Assembly (NCBI GenBank): GCA_023392595.1
Contig: JAEVYU010000026.1
Location: forward strand, 1 to 64,000
Source of the DNA: Bacillota bacterium
GTDB lineage: Bacteria; Bacillota; UBA4882; UBA8346
Length of the DNA stretch: 64,000 nucleotides
Direction: 5' to 3'
The notes under the pieces were generated by a model. That model was given only the letters and a program-made list of their open reading frames with translations. It did not search any database and was not told the origin of the DNA. Numbering within the stretch: the stretch's first letter is position 1; every line of letters starts with the position of its first letter. Positions 6,995 to 15,969 of the stretch are shown here, one piece after another. The position numbers and the translations under genes were made by a program.

Positions 6995-8794
6995 ATGCCT
7001 AATCCACTCGATCCGAAAATGATTCCCAAATATGTAAACCAGTTAATTGCCCCGCCTGCATTTGAACCTGCAGTGACAAAAGATCATGCGGGAGAAATCC
7101 GAAGACACAATTATCAGGTGAGTGTCAGCCAATTCACCCAACAAATATTACCGGAGAGATTTCCCAAGACAACGGTTTGGGGTTATGGCGGTAAAGTTAG
7201 GGACCCGGAAACCGGTAATATTATTCCGGATTTCAGGTCCGCCCCCGGTCCAACTTTTGAAGCCGTGCGACATATACCCATTCATGTGCAATGGGTCAAT
7301 AACCTCACCCGACCCAGCCCGCTCCCGGTAGATCCCACAATTCACTGGGCCGATCCCAACGGTGCAGGAATGCCGATACCCCCGTTTCCGCCATTCCCGC
7401 CCGGATTTCCCTCAGCCCAAAGCCCGGTGCCCATTGTGACACACCTGCACGGTGGAGAAACCGAGCCACAATCCGACGGATACCCCGAAGCCTGGTTCAC
7501 TTCCGGGGAAACAATTACCGGTCCTGATTTTATAAAATCACTTTACCATTATAATAATGATCAGGAACCGGCCACCTTATGGTATCACGACCATGCGTTG
7601 GGCATTACCCGTCTGAACGTCTATATGGGGTTAGCAGGTTTCTATTTGTTGCGCGAGCCCCCGATTTGCTATGACGAAGCAGATTACCGGCTGCCCCGGG
7701 GCAAATATGAAATTCCCCTGGCTATCCAGGACCGCTCTTTCTTGGAGGATGGTTCCTTGGATTTCCCCAATGTCGGTGTAAATCCGGACATTCATCCTTA
7801 CTGGGTGCCGGAATTCTTTGGCGATACCATCATGGTCAACGGCAAGGTCTGGCCCAATTTAAATATCGAACCCAGGCAATACCGTTTCCGGATCTTAAAC
7901 GGCTCCAACGCCCGCTTCTATAACATAGCCTTTTCAAATCAGTTGCCCTTCACACAAATCGGTACAGACGGCGGTTATCTGCCCAAGCCGGTTCAGCTTG
8001 CCTCTTTATTGATTGCTCCCGGCGAGCGGGCGGATATCCTAGTCGATTTTTCCCAATTATCTCCCAGCGCAAAATTCATCATGACCAATACGGCCAATAC
8101 TCCGTTTCCGGACGGCAACCCTCCCGATCCGGCGACGACCGGGCAGATTATGCAGTTTACAGTGATGAATAAACCTGTTGTACGGCCTCAGCCGTTGCCC
8201 AAAATCCTGAACATTTTATACCCGCTTCAGGAAAGCAGTAAAACAAGGACTTTAACCCTTTTTGAGGTTGGAGGCCCAGGCGGACCGCTGGAGGTGCTAT
8301 TGGACGGCCAGAAATGGAGTGCGCCTGTTTCCGAACAACCGCTGGTCGGAACGACCGAAGACTGGCAAATCGTCAACCTGACGATGGATGCCCACCCTAT
8401 TCATCTTCATTTAGTCCAATTCCGGCCGTTCAGTCGGCAGGATTTTCTGGCCCAACAATATTCCAATGATTGGGTAGCCCTTAACGGCGAGCCGCCCTTA
8501 AACCATCCCACAAAGGTATTGCCCGTTGAACCTTACCTGCTAGACGGACCAACTAAACCCCCGGCCCATGAAAATGGCTGGAAAGATACAATTCAGGCTT
8601 ATCCCGGGCAAGTCACTACGATCCGGGTTCGGTTTGCGCCTCAGTATGTAAAGGAATCCATAGCCGGTAGAAACCAGTATCCGTTCGATCCTGCTGCAAA
8701 ACCCGGCTATGTGTGGCACTGTCATATTCTCGATCATGAAGACAATGAAATGATGCGCCCCTATAAAGTCAGAAATCCACATGACCACTGTTAG
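6995..8794 (+). CDS. CotA-like multicopper oxidase (laccase)
   Basis: This 599-residue protein is a three-domain multicopper oxidase that oxidises phenols or bilirubin and reduces oxygen to water. Copper ligands are visible: HLHGG (about 149), WYHDHALG (about 195), HPIHLH (about 466) and WHCHILDHEDNEMM (about 574). The latter contains the type 1 His-Cys-His and an axial Met, as in the Bacillus spore-coat protein CotA. There is no signal peptide, also as in CotA. GGAAGGAG lies 7 bases before the ATG. A sigma-K-like element upstream fits coat expression. Chain length is larger than B. subtilis CotA because of loops around residues 60-145 rich in proline. It is a single-gene unit ended by a shared hairpin. 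Confidence 0.9.
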   Translation: MPNPLDPKMIPKYVNQLIAPPAFEPAVTKDHAGEIRRHNYQVSVSQFTQQILPERFPKTTVWGYGGKVRDPETGNIIPDFRSAPGPTFEAVRHIPIHVQWVNNLTRPSPLPVDPTIHWADPNGAGMPIPPFPPFPPGFPSAQSPVPIVTHLHGGETEPQSDGYPEAWFTSGETITGPDFIKSLYHYNNDQEPATLWYHDHALGITRLNVYMGLAGFYLLREPPICYDEADYRLPRGKYEIPLAIQDRSFLEDGSLDFPNVGVNPDIHPYWVPEFFGDTIMVNGKVWPNLNIEPRQYRFRILNGSNARFYNIAFSNQLPFTQIGTDGGYLPKPVQLASLLIAPGERADILVDFSQLSPSAKFIMTNTANTPFPDGNPPDPATTGQIMQFTVMNKPVVRPQPLPKILNILYPLQESSKTRTLTLFEVGGPGGPLEVLLDGQKWSAPVSEQPLVGTTEDWQIVNLTMDAHPIHLHLVQFRPFSRQDFLAQQYSNDWVALNGEPPLNHPTKVLPVEPYLLDGPTKPPAHENGWKDTIQAYPGQVTTIRVRFAPQYVKESIAGRNQYPFDPAAKPGYVWHCHILDHEDNEMMRPYKVRNPHDHC

Positions 8795-8830
8795 AAATCT
8801 TACCGTCTTTCTTATTTATATTGTAACAAA

Positions 8831-8869
8831 CCGAAATGAGGACTAGGTCAAACCTTGTCCTCATTTCGG
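8831..8869. terminator. Bidirectional terminator hairpin
   Basis: CCGAAATGAGGAC pairs with GTCCTCATTTCGG. It stands between the convergent laccase and rubrerythrin genes, with GGTTTGTT after the stem on the minus strand, and probably serves both. Confidence 0.75.
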
Positions 8870-8902
8870 TTCCGAATTTATCCGTTTCAAGCCAATCCCA
8901 TC

Positions 8903-9436
8903 TTAATAATTTTCTTTTCTCACTTCAAAGAAACTTTGCGGATGTGCACAGACAGGGCAAACATTCGGCGCTTTCTTACCCATGACAAGATGTCCACAGT
9001 TCCTACATTCCCACATGCATTCATCGGCCTTTTCAAATACCTTTTTCATATCAACGTTGTTAAGCAGTGCGCGATATCTTTCCTCGTGAGCCTTTTCGAT
9101 TTTGGCAACCATTCTGAACTGGGTCGCAAGGGCAGTAAAACCTTCTTCCTCGGCATCTTTGGCAAATCTCTCATACATATCGGTCCATTCGTAATTTTCG
9201 CCTTCGGCGGCGTGAAGCAGATTGGCCGCTGTATCTCCAAGCCCGTCCAATGCCTTAAACCAAAGCTTGGCGTGTTCCTTTTCGTTGTTTGCAGTTGCTT
9301 CAAAGAGCGCCGCAATTTGCTCATAGCCTTCTTTTTTAGCGACAGAGGCAAAGTAAGTATACTTATTTCGCGCCTGGGATTCGCCTGCAAATGCCGCCGC
9401 CAAATTTTTCTCGGTCTTGGTTCCTTTAATATCCAT
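8903..9436 (-). CDS. rbr: Rubrerythrin
   Basis: This 177-residue cytoplasmic protein has a ferritin-like diiron four-helix domain and a C-terminal rubredoxin-like Fe(SCys)4 domain. Diiron ligands are in AGESQARNKY (about 17), NNEKEHAKLW (about 50) and KIEKAHEERY (about 112). The rubredoxin part has CRNCGH and CPVCAHPQ near residues 140 and 158. Rubrerythrins reduce hydrogen peroxide to water in anaerobes. AAGGAG precedes the start. The upstream region holds palindromes, and a Fur/PerR-type regulator gene lies next on the same strand, so peroxide control is likely. Confidence 0.93.
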   Translation of the reverse strand: MDIKGTKTEKNLAAAFAGESQARNKYTYFASVAKKEGYEQIAALFEATANNEKEHAKLWFKALDGLGDTAANLLHAAEGENYEWTDMYERFAKDAEEEGFTALATQFRMVAKIEKAHEERYRALLNNVDMKKVFEKADECMWECRNCGHLVMGKKAPNVCPVCAHPQSFFEVRKENY

Positions 9437-9560
9437 CCTGATTTCTCCTTTATTTTATAAATTGATTTTGTTTTTTTAGCCATTGCAATCGTTTTTTTAT
9501 TGTTTCCACTCTGAGATATTTGCAATCCCTGCCCTATGGTTTCACCCAAAACGCCTCCCT

Positions 9561-9595
9561 TGATATTTTATATCAAATAGTAATTGCTACTATTT
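9561..9595 (-). promoter_or_regulatory. Candidate PerR/Fur operator upstream of rubrerythrin
   Basis: Two palindromes lie side by side: TGATATTTTATATCA (9561-9575) and AAATAGTA-N5-TACTATTT (9575-9595, perfect 8-base arms). They lie 125-160 bases before the rubrerythrin start and just after the regulator's stop codon. The A/T-rich 7-1-7-like symmetry fits a Fur-family site, but the match to the classic PerR box is loose. Confidence 0.45.
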
Positions 9596-9608
9596 AAAAC
9601 CCAAAACA

Positions 9609-10046
9609 TTAGGTCTTGCTACATTCATCGCAAATCCCTTCTAAAAGGATTCTTTGGCTGGTAACTTTAAATTGGTCCAATATTTCTTGGGGAATCGTTA
9701 TCTGATCATAATATTCGCTGTCGAAATCGATAATCTTTTGGCATCGCAAGCACCGAAAATGGTGATGCAGGCTGGTGTTAGCATCAAAACGCTTCGGGCC
9801 GCCGGTTTCGACCGTAACAATCGCTCCAATATCGGCCAGAGAAAGCGCAGTACGATAAACGGTGTCAAAGGATATGTTCGGTAACTTATTTCTGACACGC
9901 TTATAAACGTCATCAATCGATGGATGATCCGTAGCGGAAAGTAGCTCCTGATATATGAAAACACGTTGCGGTGTTACTTTCATGCTATGGTCGGCGCACT
10001 TTTGGTAAAACAAATTCATTTCTTTTTCCATATTTATCTTTTCCAT
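9609..10046 (-). CDS. Fur-family regulator, PerR-like
   Basis: This 145-residue protein has the N-terminal winged helix of Fur proteins (KVTPQRVFIYQELL, about 23) and the C-terminal metal-binding dimer domain. HHHFRCLRCQKIIDFD (about 92) and CDECSKT at the end supply the two CxxC pairs of the structural zinc site. Position next to rubrerythrin suggests a PerR-type peroxide sensor, which binds iron or manganese and represses peroxide-defence genes. The ATG at 10046 lacks a clear ribosome-binding site; an ATG at 10031 after GGAAAAG is an alternative start. A 14-base palindrome lies just upstream, consistent with autoregulation. Confidence 0.85.
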   Translation of the reverse strand: MEKINMEKEMNLFYQKCADHSMKVTPQRVFIYQELLSATDHPSIDDVYKRVRNKLPNISFDTVYRTALSLADIGAIVTVETGGPKRFDANTSLHHHFRCLRCQKIIDFDSEYYDQITIPQEILDQFKVTSQRILLEGICDECSKT

Positions 10047-10057
10047 GTGATTACTAT

Positions 10058-10071
10058 ATAATAATTATTAT
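10058..10071 (-). promoter_or_regulatory. Candidate operator of the Fur/PerR-type gene
   Basis: ATAATAATTATTAT is a perfect 14-base palindrome 12 bases before the first possible start codon. It resembles the PerR box TTATAATNATTATAA in composition and symmetry. This suggests autoregulation, though A/T-rich palindromes also arise by chance. Confidence 0.45.
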
Positions 10072-10225
10072 TATTTGTCAATATCAAAATCCGGAAGAGC
10101 AAAAATAATTCATTCATAAAAACCATCATTTTAACACCGACGCTAATCCCGATTTTTTGAGTAGCCGCCGTTTCATAATAAAACCTCGTGATTATCGCCC
10201 CCATTCTAATCCATCTGCATAAGTC

Positions 10226-13200
10226 CTACTCGGCCGCTTCTTTAACCGGACTTGATATTTTCCTCGTCAAAGTACTGAAACGTTCAACCATAGTGTACAC
10301 TATCGGAACGACGATCAAAGTCATTATCATTGAACTGGTCAACCCGCCGATTAGTGCCCACCCCAAGCCGTGCTTGAATTCCGATCCGGGCGTATTGGAG
10401 AGCGCCAGGGGCAACATACCCAGAATCATGGTCAAGGTGGTCATCAGGATTGGACGGATCCTTTCCTGCCCGGCCTCAAGCAACGCCTCTTTCATTCCGG
10501 CGCCGTTCTTCCGGGCCCGGTTGGCATAGTCCACCAATAAGATGGCATTTTTACTGACCAATCCCACTTGCATGATAATTCCCATCATCGAAAAGATCGA
10601 CAACGAATTGCCGGAAAGACCCAATGCCAACAGCGCACCGATGATCGCCAAGGGAACCGAAAAAAGCACCGCGAAAGGATAAATGAATGAATTATAGAGT
10701 GCGGTCATAATCAAATAGACAAAAATGATCCCGGCCAAGAGCGCCAGACCCAGACTGCCAAAAGCATCGTCTTGTTGTTCCAAATCGCCGCTGAATTGGT
10801 AAGAGACTCCGGGTGGCAGTTTCACAGTTTTCAGGACCTTGGCGATGTCATTGCCGATATCGCCGCTGGCCCGGCCGACGGCTTGCGCAGAAATGGTGAC
10901 GGCATAATTGCGGTCCTGGCGTTCCAATTTATTCGGGCCCGCCGCATTCGATATCCTAGCGAATTCACTGAGCTGAACCGTTTGCCCGGAGTTGTTGAAT
11001 ACGGTTAACCCGCCGACATCGGCGGTTCTGGACCGGTCAAACGCGTCGTACATCACCCGGATATCGTATTCATTGCCATCCTTATCCTTGAATTTGGACT
11101 GATCATCACCGCTGAAACCCATCTGCAAGACCGCCCCGATGTCACTGATATTCAAGCCCAGTTTGGCCATTTTCTCCCGGTCGACTTCGATCCGGATCTC
11201 CGGTTGCCCTTCCTTGGCCGAGAGTTGCAGGTCATCAATTCCCGGAATTCTCCCAATAATGGTTTGAATCCGGAGCGCCGCCCCATAAGCACTCTCCCAA
11301 TTAGCGCCGCTGATTATCAACTGGATTGGCGCGCCGTCAGCTGTTCCGGTGATGGTGATCGGGCTTGCATGAGTTTTAATTCCAGGGATTCGGTCTAATT
11401 GAGCCTTCATCGCCTGGGAGACTTCAGCAGTGGACCGGGAACGCTTGTTTTTAGGAACCAGCAGCACCTGAATCTCAGCCATATTGCTCGGAGCCGAAGA
11501 AGTTAATATCCCGCTGGTTGTTCCCACCGTGGTAAACAACTTCGCAACTTCGGGGAATTCCGCCAGAATTTGCTCGGCCTGCCGGGTCACTTGACTGGTT
11601 TGTTCAAGTTTGGCCCGGGTTGGCAACTCGATCTGAATGAGCAGTTCGCCCCGGTCCAGTGAGGGCATGAATTCGGCTCCGATAAACCCAAGTGGGAGCA
11701 AGGATAACACCGCTACAAAGATCAGCCCGGCGATAAGCAGCGTTTTACCCTGGTTTTCCAGACTCCAGCGTAACAATTGGCCATACTCCGCCACCAGGGC
11801 CGAATATTTGGCTTCAAACCAATTCCCGAACCGTCCCAGGAGCGAACCCTTTGACAAACGCTCCGCTTTAGCAAAACGCGATGCCAGCATGGGGGTGACT
11901 GTGAACGATACCAGCAAACTCATTAAAGTGGAGATGACCACCACCAGTGAAAATTGGCGCGTAATACCGCCGATGATCCCGGTGACCAGCGCCAGCGGCA
12001 AAAAGACCGCCACATCCACCATGGTGATGGACAAGGCCGTAAATCCGATCTCATTGCGGCCCTTTAAAGCAGCAGCTTGCTGTTCTTCTCCTTGCTCCAA
12101 GTGATGGTGAATATTCTCCAAAACCACGATGGAATCATCGACCAGAATTCCAATGACTAAAGACATCGCCAGCAAGGTCATCATGTTCAAAGTGAAGCCA
12201 AAGGCCCACATCCCGATGAAGGTCGCCACCAACGAGGTCGGAATGGCAACCATCACAATCAGCGAATTTCGCAGACTGTGGAGAAATACCAGCATCACCA
12301 AGGCCACCAACAAAACGGCCAAACCCAGATCCTCGATCACCGCATTGGAACAATCCATGATAAACAGGGAGCCATCGGAGATGATATCAAATTTCAGATG
12401 AATCGTTCGATTCTGTTCTTCCAAAGTTTTTAGGGATTTCCGGACCGCCCTGCATACTTCCACTTCATTGGCGTCTGATTGTTTCTGGACCAGCAGGCCA
12501 ACCATGGTTTTCCCGGCAGACCGGCTGATCGTGGTCTGATCCTTGCGGCCGTCCCGGACCTCGGCTACGTCCGACAGAACGATTTCCCCGCCAGACTTCG
12601 AAAGGCCGATACTCAAATTTTTCAACTGGTCCAGCGAACTCAGTTTACCGGCCAGGCGCAGCACATATTGACCGTCATGGTCCTTAATCTTGCCGGTGGG
12701 ATAGTCCAGATTGGCTTTTTGGATGGCCTGAGCCACCTGTAAGTTGGATAACCCATATATTTGCAACTTTTGGCTGTCGAGGTTGATTTGAATCTCCCGT
12801 TCCTCGCCGCCGATCAGGCTGACTTGGCCGACTCCCGGCTGCTTCACCAGTTGGGGGACGATAAAATTATTCAAAAACTGATAAAAATCTCTGGGCTCCA
12901 TGTCGCTGGTAACACCGAGCCGCATCACCGGGAGGTCACTAATGGAGAATGTTGAGAGGGAAGGAGTTTTGGCTCCATCGGGAAGCTCCGCCAGAATCTG
13001 ATTCACTTTCCGTTGGGTATTTTGAAGGGCGATCTCGATATCGGCGCCTTGTAAAAACACCACAGTGACCAGGGAGAGACCTTCCTCGGAACTGGCTTGA
13101 ACCTTATCCACCTTGTTGATACCGGAGACGGCTTCCTCGATTTTTTTGGTGACAGCCGATTCGACTTCGCTGGCGGAAGCGCCAGGATACGCCGTGGCAA

Positions 13201-13339
13201 TCGTAACACTCGGCATCGTCAGACTTGGGAATAATTCATATTTCAAATTCATATAGCAAAAGATCCCCATCAGCGCAATGGCTATAAAAGCGACGATAAT
13301 CAAGATGGGACGTTTAATGGCAACCTCGGTAACAGTCAT
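10226..13339 (-). CDS. RND-family efflux pump, inner-membrane subunit (system 1)
   Basis: This 1037-residue AcrB/HAE-type transporter has twelve membrane helices and two large periplasmic loops. It begins TVTEVAIKRPILI, followed by TM1. The proton-relay helix has GILVDDSIVVLENI (about 400), with the paired aspartates of active RND pumps. The second-half helix reads SKNAILLVDYANRAR. ATG at 13339 is chosen because AAGGTG lies 8 bases before it; the frame extends three codons to a GTG. It follows its adaptor by 30 bases. No outer-membrane channel is in this operon, so it probably shares the TolC-like protein of system 2. A TetR-type gene upstream probably regulates it. Confidence 0.93.
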   Translation of the reverse strand: MTVTEVAIKRPILIIVAFIAIALMGIFCYMNLKYELFPSLTMPSVTIATAYPGASASEVESAVTKKIEEAVSGINKVDKVQASSEEGLSLVTVVFLQGADIEIALQNTQRKVNQILAELPDGAKTPSLSTFSISDLPVMRLGVTSDMEPRDFYQFLNNFIVPQLVKQPGVGQVSLIGGEEREIQINLDSQKLQIYGLSNLQVAQAIQKANLDYPTGKIKDHDGQYVLRLAGKLSSLDQLKNLSIGLSKSGGEIVLSDVAEVRDGRKDQTTISRSAGKTMVGLLVQKQSDANEVEVCRAVRKSLKTLEEQNRTIHLKFDIISDGSLFIMDCSNAVIEDLGLAVLLVALVMLVFLHSLRNSLIVMVAIPTSLVATFIGMWAFGFTLNMMTLLAMSLVIGILVDDSIVVLENIHHHLEQGEEQQAAALKGRNEIGFTALSITMVDVAVFLPLALVTGIIGGITRQFSLVVVISTLMSLLVSFTVTPMLASRFAKAERLSKGSLLGRFGNWFEAKYSALVAEYGQLLRWSLENQGKTLLIAGLIFVAVLSLLPLGFIGAEFMPSLDRGELLIQIELPTRAKLEQTSQVTRQAEQILAEFPEVAKLFTTVGTTSGILTSSAPSNMAEIQVLLVPKNKRSRSTAEVSQAMKAQLDRIPGIKTHASPITITGTADGAPIQLIISGANWESAYGAALRIQTIIGRIPGIDDLQLSAKEGQPEIRIEVDREKMAKLGLNISDIGAVLQMGFSGDDQSKFKDKDGNEYDIRVMYDAFDRSRTADVGGLTVFNNSGQTVQLSEFARISNAAGPNKLERQDRNYAVTISAQAVGRASGDIGNDIAKVLKTVKLPPGVSYQFSGDLEQQDDAFGSLGLALLAGIIFVYLIMTALYNSFIYPFAVLFSVPLAIIGALLALGLSGNSLSIFSMMGIIMQVGLVSKNAILLVDYANRARKNGAGMKEALLEAGQERIRPILMTTLTMILGMLPLALSNTPGSEFKHGLGWALIGGLTSSMIMTLIVVPIVYTMVERFSTLTRKISSPVKEAAE

Positions 13340-13369
13340 TTCAATCACACCTTATTTTAGAATCGTTCG

Positions 13370-14425
13370 TTAGATACTCTTCATCACTTCCACTGCGGCA
13401 TTATCCCGGAGGTTATCTTGACCGCTCACCACGATCTGCTCTTGTTCTTTCAACCCCCGGATTACCTCAAGTTTGTCGTCAATCTCCGAACCGACCACGA
13501 TCTGGCGGAGTTTGGCTACGCCATTTTCCACCACATAGACTTGAGGGTTTTTGACACTGCCAATCACCGCATCCCGGGGGATAGTGAGCATCGGGTGGTC
13601 CGTTTTCAACCGGAAAGTGACCTTACCGTAGATCCCTGATTTTAATGAATGTTCTTGTTGATTGGCAATGGCGACTTCCACCGGAAAAGTACCGGCATCA
13701 TCACTGCGGTCGCTGATGCTTACAATCCGCCCCCCAAACTCGGTACCCGGATAAACATCCGTCACCACACTAATGGGGTCGCCGGCTTTCAGCTTGAAGG
13801 CTTCGCCGGAACCGACATTGACCACTATTTTAAAACTTGAGGTATCGATAATCGTAGCCACCACCGTTCCCGGGTTGATCATGGCGCCTACGTTCACCGG
13901 CCGGGCAGTGACGATACCGGAGATGGGCGTGGTAACGGTGGCGTTTTCATATTGCCGTTTGGCGGACAGTTGGGCTGCTTCCGCCGCCCGGAAGTTGTTC
14001 CGGGCCGATTCCAAATCCGAACTTGAGATCAGTCCCTGGTTATATAATCCCTGGGCCCGCTCCCAATCTTTCCGGGCTTTATCGAAATTGCTTTGGGCTG
14101 ATAGAAAATTAACTTTCGGTAATTCATCGTTAAGCTTGACGATGGGCGATCCCATTTTCAAATGGGAACCGACCCCGGCATTGACTTCAATGATCTTTCC
14201 CGAAGCTTCCGAGACCACCTCAACCTCATTATTAGCTACTATCAAGCCAACCTTGGTCAGGTTCATTTGGAGAGTTTCGAATTGTACTTCAATGACAGCC
14301 ACCGATACTGATGCGCTCCTGGTTATCTTGGCCTTCTTTTCCACCTCAGCTTTATTATGGAATAACACTAAAACCATCAATCCCACAATCCCGATGAGAC
14401 TTAAGGATAATAACCACCTTTTCAT
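13370..14425 (-). CDS. RND efflux periplasmic adaptor (MFP), system 1
   Basis: This 351-residue membrane-fusion protein links an RND pump to an outer-membrane channel. An N-terminal membrane anchor (WLLSLSLIGIVGLMVLVLF) is followed by a barrel/lipoyl part (VVSEASGKIIEVNAGVGSHL), a helical hairpin (about 110-160), a second lipoyl half (TTPISGIVTARPV) and beta-barrel and membrane-proximal domains. The ATG at 14425 follows GGAAGGTGA; a ten-codon longer frame lacks a site. The adaptor of system 2 has the same length. First gene of a two-gene operon whose upstream region holds a TetR-type operator. Confidence 0.92.
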   Translation of the reverse strand: MKRWLLSLSLIGIVGLMVLVLFHNKAEVEKKAKITRSASVSVAVIEVQFETLQMNLTKVGLIVANNEVEVVSEASGKIIEVNAGVGSHLKMGSPIVKLNDELPKVNFLSAQSNFDKARKDWERAQGLYNQGLISSSDLESARNNFRAAEAAQLSAKRQYENATVTTPISGIVTARPVNVGAMINPGTVVATIIDTSSFKIVVNVGSGEAFKLKAGDPISVVTDVYPGTEFGGRIVSISDRSDDAGTFPVEVAIANQQEHSLKSGIYGKVTFRLKTDHPMLTIPRDAVIGSVKNPQVYVVENGVAKLRQIVVGSEIDDKLEVIRGLKEQEQIVVSGQDNLRDNAAVEVMKSI

Positions 14426-14463
14426 TCCAATCACCTTCCATTTGCTATAATTCATCCTATAAA

Positions 14464-14481
14464 AAACCGAACGTCCGGTTT
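14464..14481. promoter_or_regulatory. TetR-type operator in front of RND operon 1
   Basis: AAACCGAACGTCCGGTTT is an imperfect 18-base palindrome. Its partner at 15106-15123, in front of the TetR gene, reads AAACCGACCATCCGGTAT. The two share ACCGA-N4-CCGGT spacing, so both are probably bound by the adjacent TetR protein, giving autoregulation and control of the pump. Confidence 0.75.
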
Positions 14482-14498
14482 AATTGTTGTAAAAAAAA

Positions 14499-15083
14499 TT
14501 ATGCCTTTAACCCCTTATATAAACCATCCCATAGAATTAACAAGGAATTTGGCGTTTCTTTTGTATGGTCTATCAAAACATTATGCATGCCCACACCATC
14601 ATTGGTATATATAAATATACTTGCAATCTGTTCATTGGTCAGGGATGAGTTGATTTCTCCATTATCTCTGGCAATACGGACGATTTCCTCCCAGACCTTT
14701 AATTCTGCTTGTAAAGTCGAAATCACTCTTTCCCGGAAACTGGGAAAGAGTTTTACCGCATCAAATATAAGAGCATAATAATTAAAACCGCTATCGGCAT
14801 TTTGCAGGAATGACAAATTTGGATTATTCAAAAACTCTATATAATCATGGTAAAATTGATATAACGACTCTTTGCTAAATTTACTATAATCCATGATGAG
14901 TGTGGATGCAAAATGATTAATTACTTCCAAAAAGAGCTGCTCCTTGCTTTCGAAATAATGATAGAAAGCTCCCTTGGACATTCCAGTCTTCTCGACAATC
15001 TCTTGCATCGTCACTTCCTTGAAGTTCTTTTGTAGAAAAAGGCCGAAGGAAACATTTAGAATATGTTCTTTGGTATCACTCAT
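14499..15083 (-). CDS. TetR/AcrR-family regulator of RND operon 1
   Basis: This 194-residue repressor has the TetR helix-turn-helix (VTMQEIVEKTGMSKGAFYHY, about residues 23-42) and a helical ligand-binding C-terminal domain. ATG 15083 follows AAGGGGTGA; an upstream GTG is less likely. It has its own strong promoter with an operator over the start site and lies directly before the adaptor-pump genes. The ligand is probably a substrate of the pump, as in AcrR-type systems. Confidence 0.9.
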   Translation of the reverse strand: MSDTKEHILNVSFGLFLQKNFKEVTMQEIVEKTGMSKGAFYHYFESKEQLFLEVINHFASTLIMDYSKFSKESLYQFYHDYIEFLNNPNLSFLQNADSGFNYYALIFDAVKLFPSFRERVISTLQAELKVWEEIVRIARDNGEINSSLTNEQIASIFIYTNDGVGMHNVLIDHTKETPNSLLILWDGLYKGLKA

Positions 15084-15105
15084 GATATCAATCACCCCTT
15101 ACAAA

Positions 15106-15158
15106 AAACCGACCATCCGGTATATTTTTAATATACCAATTCCTTTTTGGTTTGTCAA
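15106..15158 (-). promoter_or_regulatory. TetR gene promoter with overlapping operator
   Basis: On the minus strand TTGACA (15153-15158) is separated by exactly 17 bases from TATATT (15130-15135). The palindrome AAACCGACCATCCGGTAT (15106-15123) covers the transcription start, where a bound repressor would block polymerase. Confidence 0.8.
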
Positions 15159-15254
15159 GCATTATCAATGAGTCCATGAAACTACGATTTATTCCGGTAT
15201 CTCTTGCCATTATGGTTGGTGCAAATTCAATGATTTTTCCCTGTTCCTGGTGGA

Positions 15255-15377
15255 GCGATTGCCATCGGCTTTAATCACTTCCGGCAGCGGTTTTGGATCA
15301 ATTGCGTCCCGATTGGCGTAAAAAAGAATCCCCGGCTGTTCAGGAATATCCCATTGGAGCCCCGATCGTTTATTGGA
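15255..15377 (-). pseudogene. Relic of a TOTE primase-helicase gene N-terminus
   Basis: The minus strand encodes DIPEQPGILFYANRDAID and PKPLPEVIKADGN, matching residues about 30-75 of the large gene at 56189-59161 (GIPEQPGIPFDF; SKPVPEMIKADCN). Both ends are lost. It directly follows the marR stop codon, so a copy once existed or was inserted here. Confidence 0.8.
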
Positions 15378-15881
15378 TTAAATAGGGCGCTCCCGGCGCA
15401 TCATCTCTTCTTCCTCGGAAGCATCCAGAGGACCGGCATCCTTTTCCAGCCAATCGATTAACTTACCCATCAGAGCGGAAAGTTGATTCTTTTCATCTTC
15501 CGATAAACCGGAAAACACGGTGTCGAGCATTGCCCCCCTCGCCTGAACAACTTCATTAACGACCTTACGACCTTCTTCCGTCAAATAAACGTTTAAAACC
15601 CGCTTATCCTTTTCGTTGACACGGCGCTCCACATAACCGCTTTGCTCCAACTTGTCCACAAGTTCGCCGAGAGAAGCGGTACGTATTTGCATTTTTCTGC
15701 TTAACTCGGTTTGGGACAAACCATCATTATCTAACAAGAGGGCCAGTAACAAGCCTTGGCTGCGGTTTAAACTTCTCCCATTTCCGCCAAAGTCCGGGCG
15801 ATACCGTTCCCGGTGAATCAGATTGGTAAAATATCTGAACTGTTGCAGTAATTTTTCGGATAAAGTATTCATTGGATTCAT
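15378..15881 (-). CDS. MarR-family regulator of RND operon 2
   Basis: This 167-residue winged-helix regulator has the MarR core: LSQTELSRKMQIRTASLGEL (recognition helix, about 68) and the wing YVERRVNEKDKRVLNVYLTEEG (about 97). Several ATGs lie near the start; ATG 15881 is chosen because AGAGGA is 9 bases upstream. It has its own promoter and a TAAGGCGCCTTA operator, and the same palindrome stands before the adaptor gene of pump system 2. It is therefore the likely repressor of the whole block 15378-22943. It follows the MATE gene by 88 bases and may also be reached by readthrough. Confidence 0.9.
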   Translation of the reverse strand: MNPMNTLSEKLLQQFRYFTNLIHRERYRPDFGGNGRSLNRSQGLLLALLLDNDGLSQTELSRKMQIRTASLGELVDKLEQSGYVERRVNEKDKRVLNVYLTEEGRKVVNEVVQARGAMLDTVFSGLSEDEKNQLSALMGKLIDWLEKDAGPLDASEEEEMMRRERPI

Positions 15882-15903
15882 ATGAAACATTCCTCTCACT
15901 TAC

Positions 15904-15949
15904 TAAGGCGCCTTACATTCATAATATACCCAAAAACCGGTGCTGTCAA
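15904..15949 (-). promoter_or_regulatory. marR promoter with TAAGG-N2-CCTTA operator
   Basis: TTGACA (15944-15949), a 17-base spacer and TATTAT (15921-15926) form a near-consensus promoter on the minus strand. The perfect palindrome TAAGGCGCCTTA (15904-15915) lies at the start site. The same motif occurs twice before the system 2 adaptor gene. Confidence 0.8.
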
Positions 15950-15969
15950 AAAATTACCTTGATAATCAA

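Noticed and set aside
13773..14450. 225-codon open frame opposite the adaptor gene
   Set aside because: It is the antisense of a well-conserved membrane-fusion gene with normal codon pattern; similar long antisense frames occur over both RND genes.
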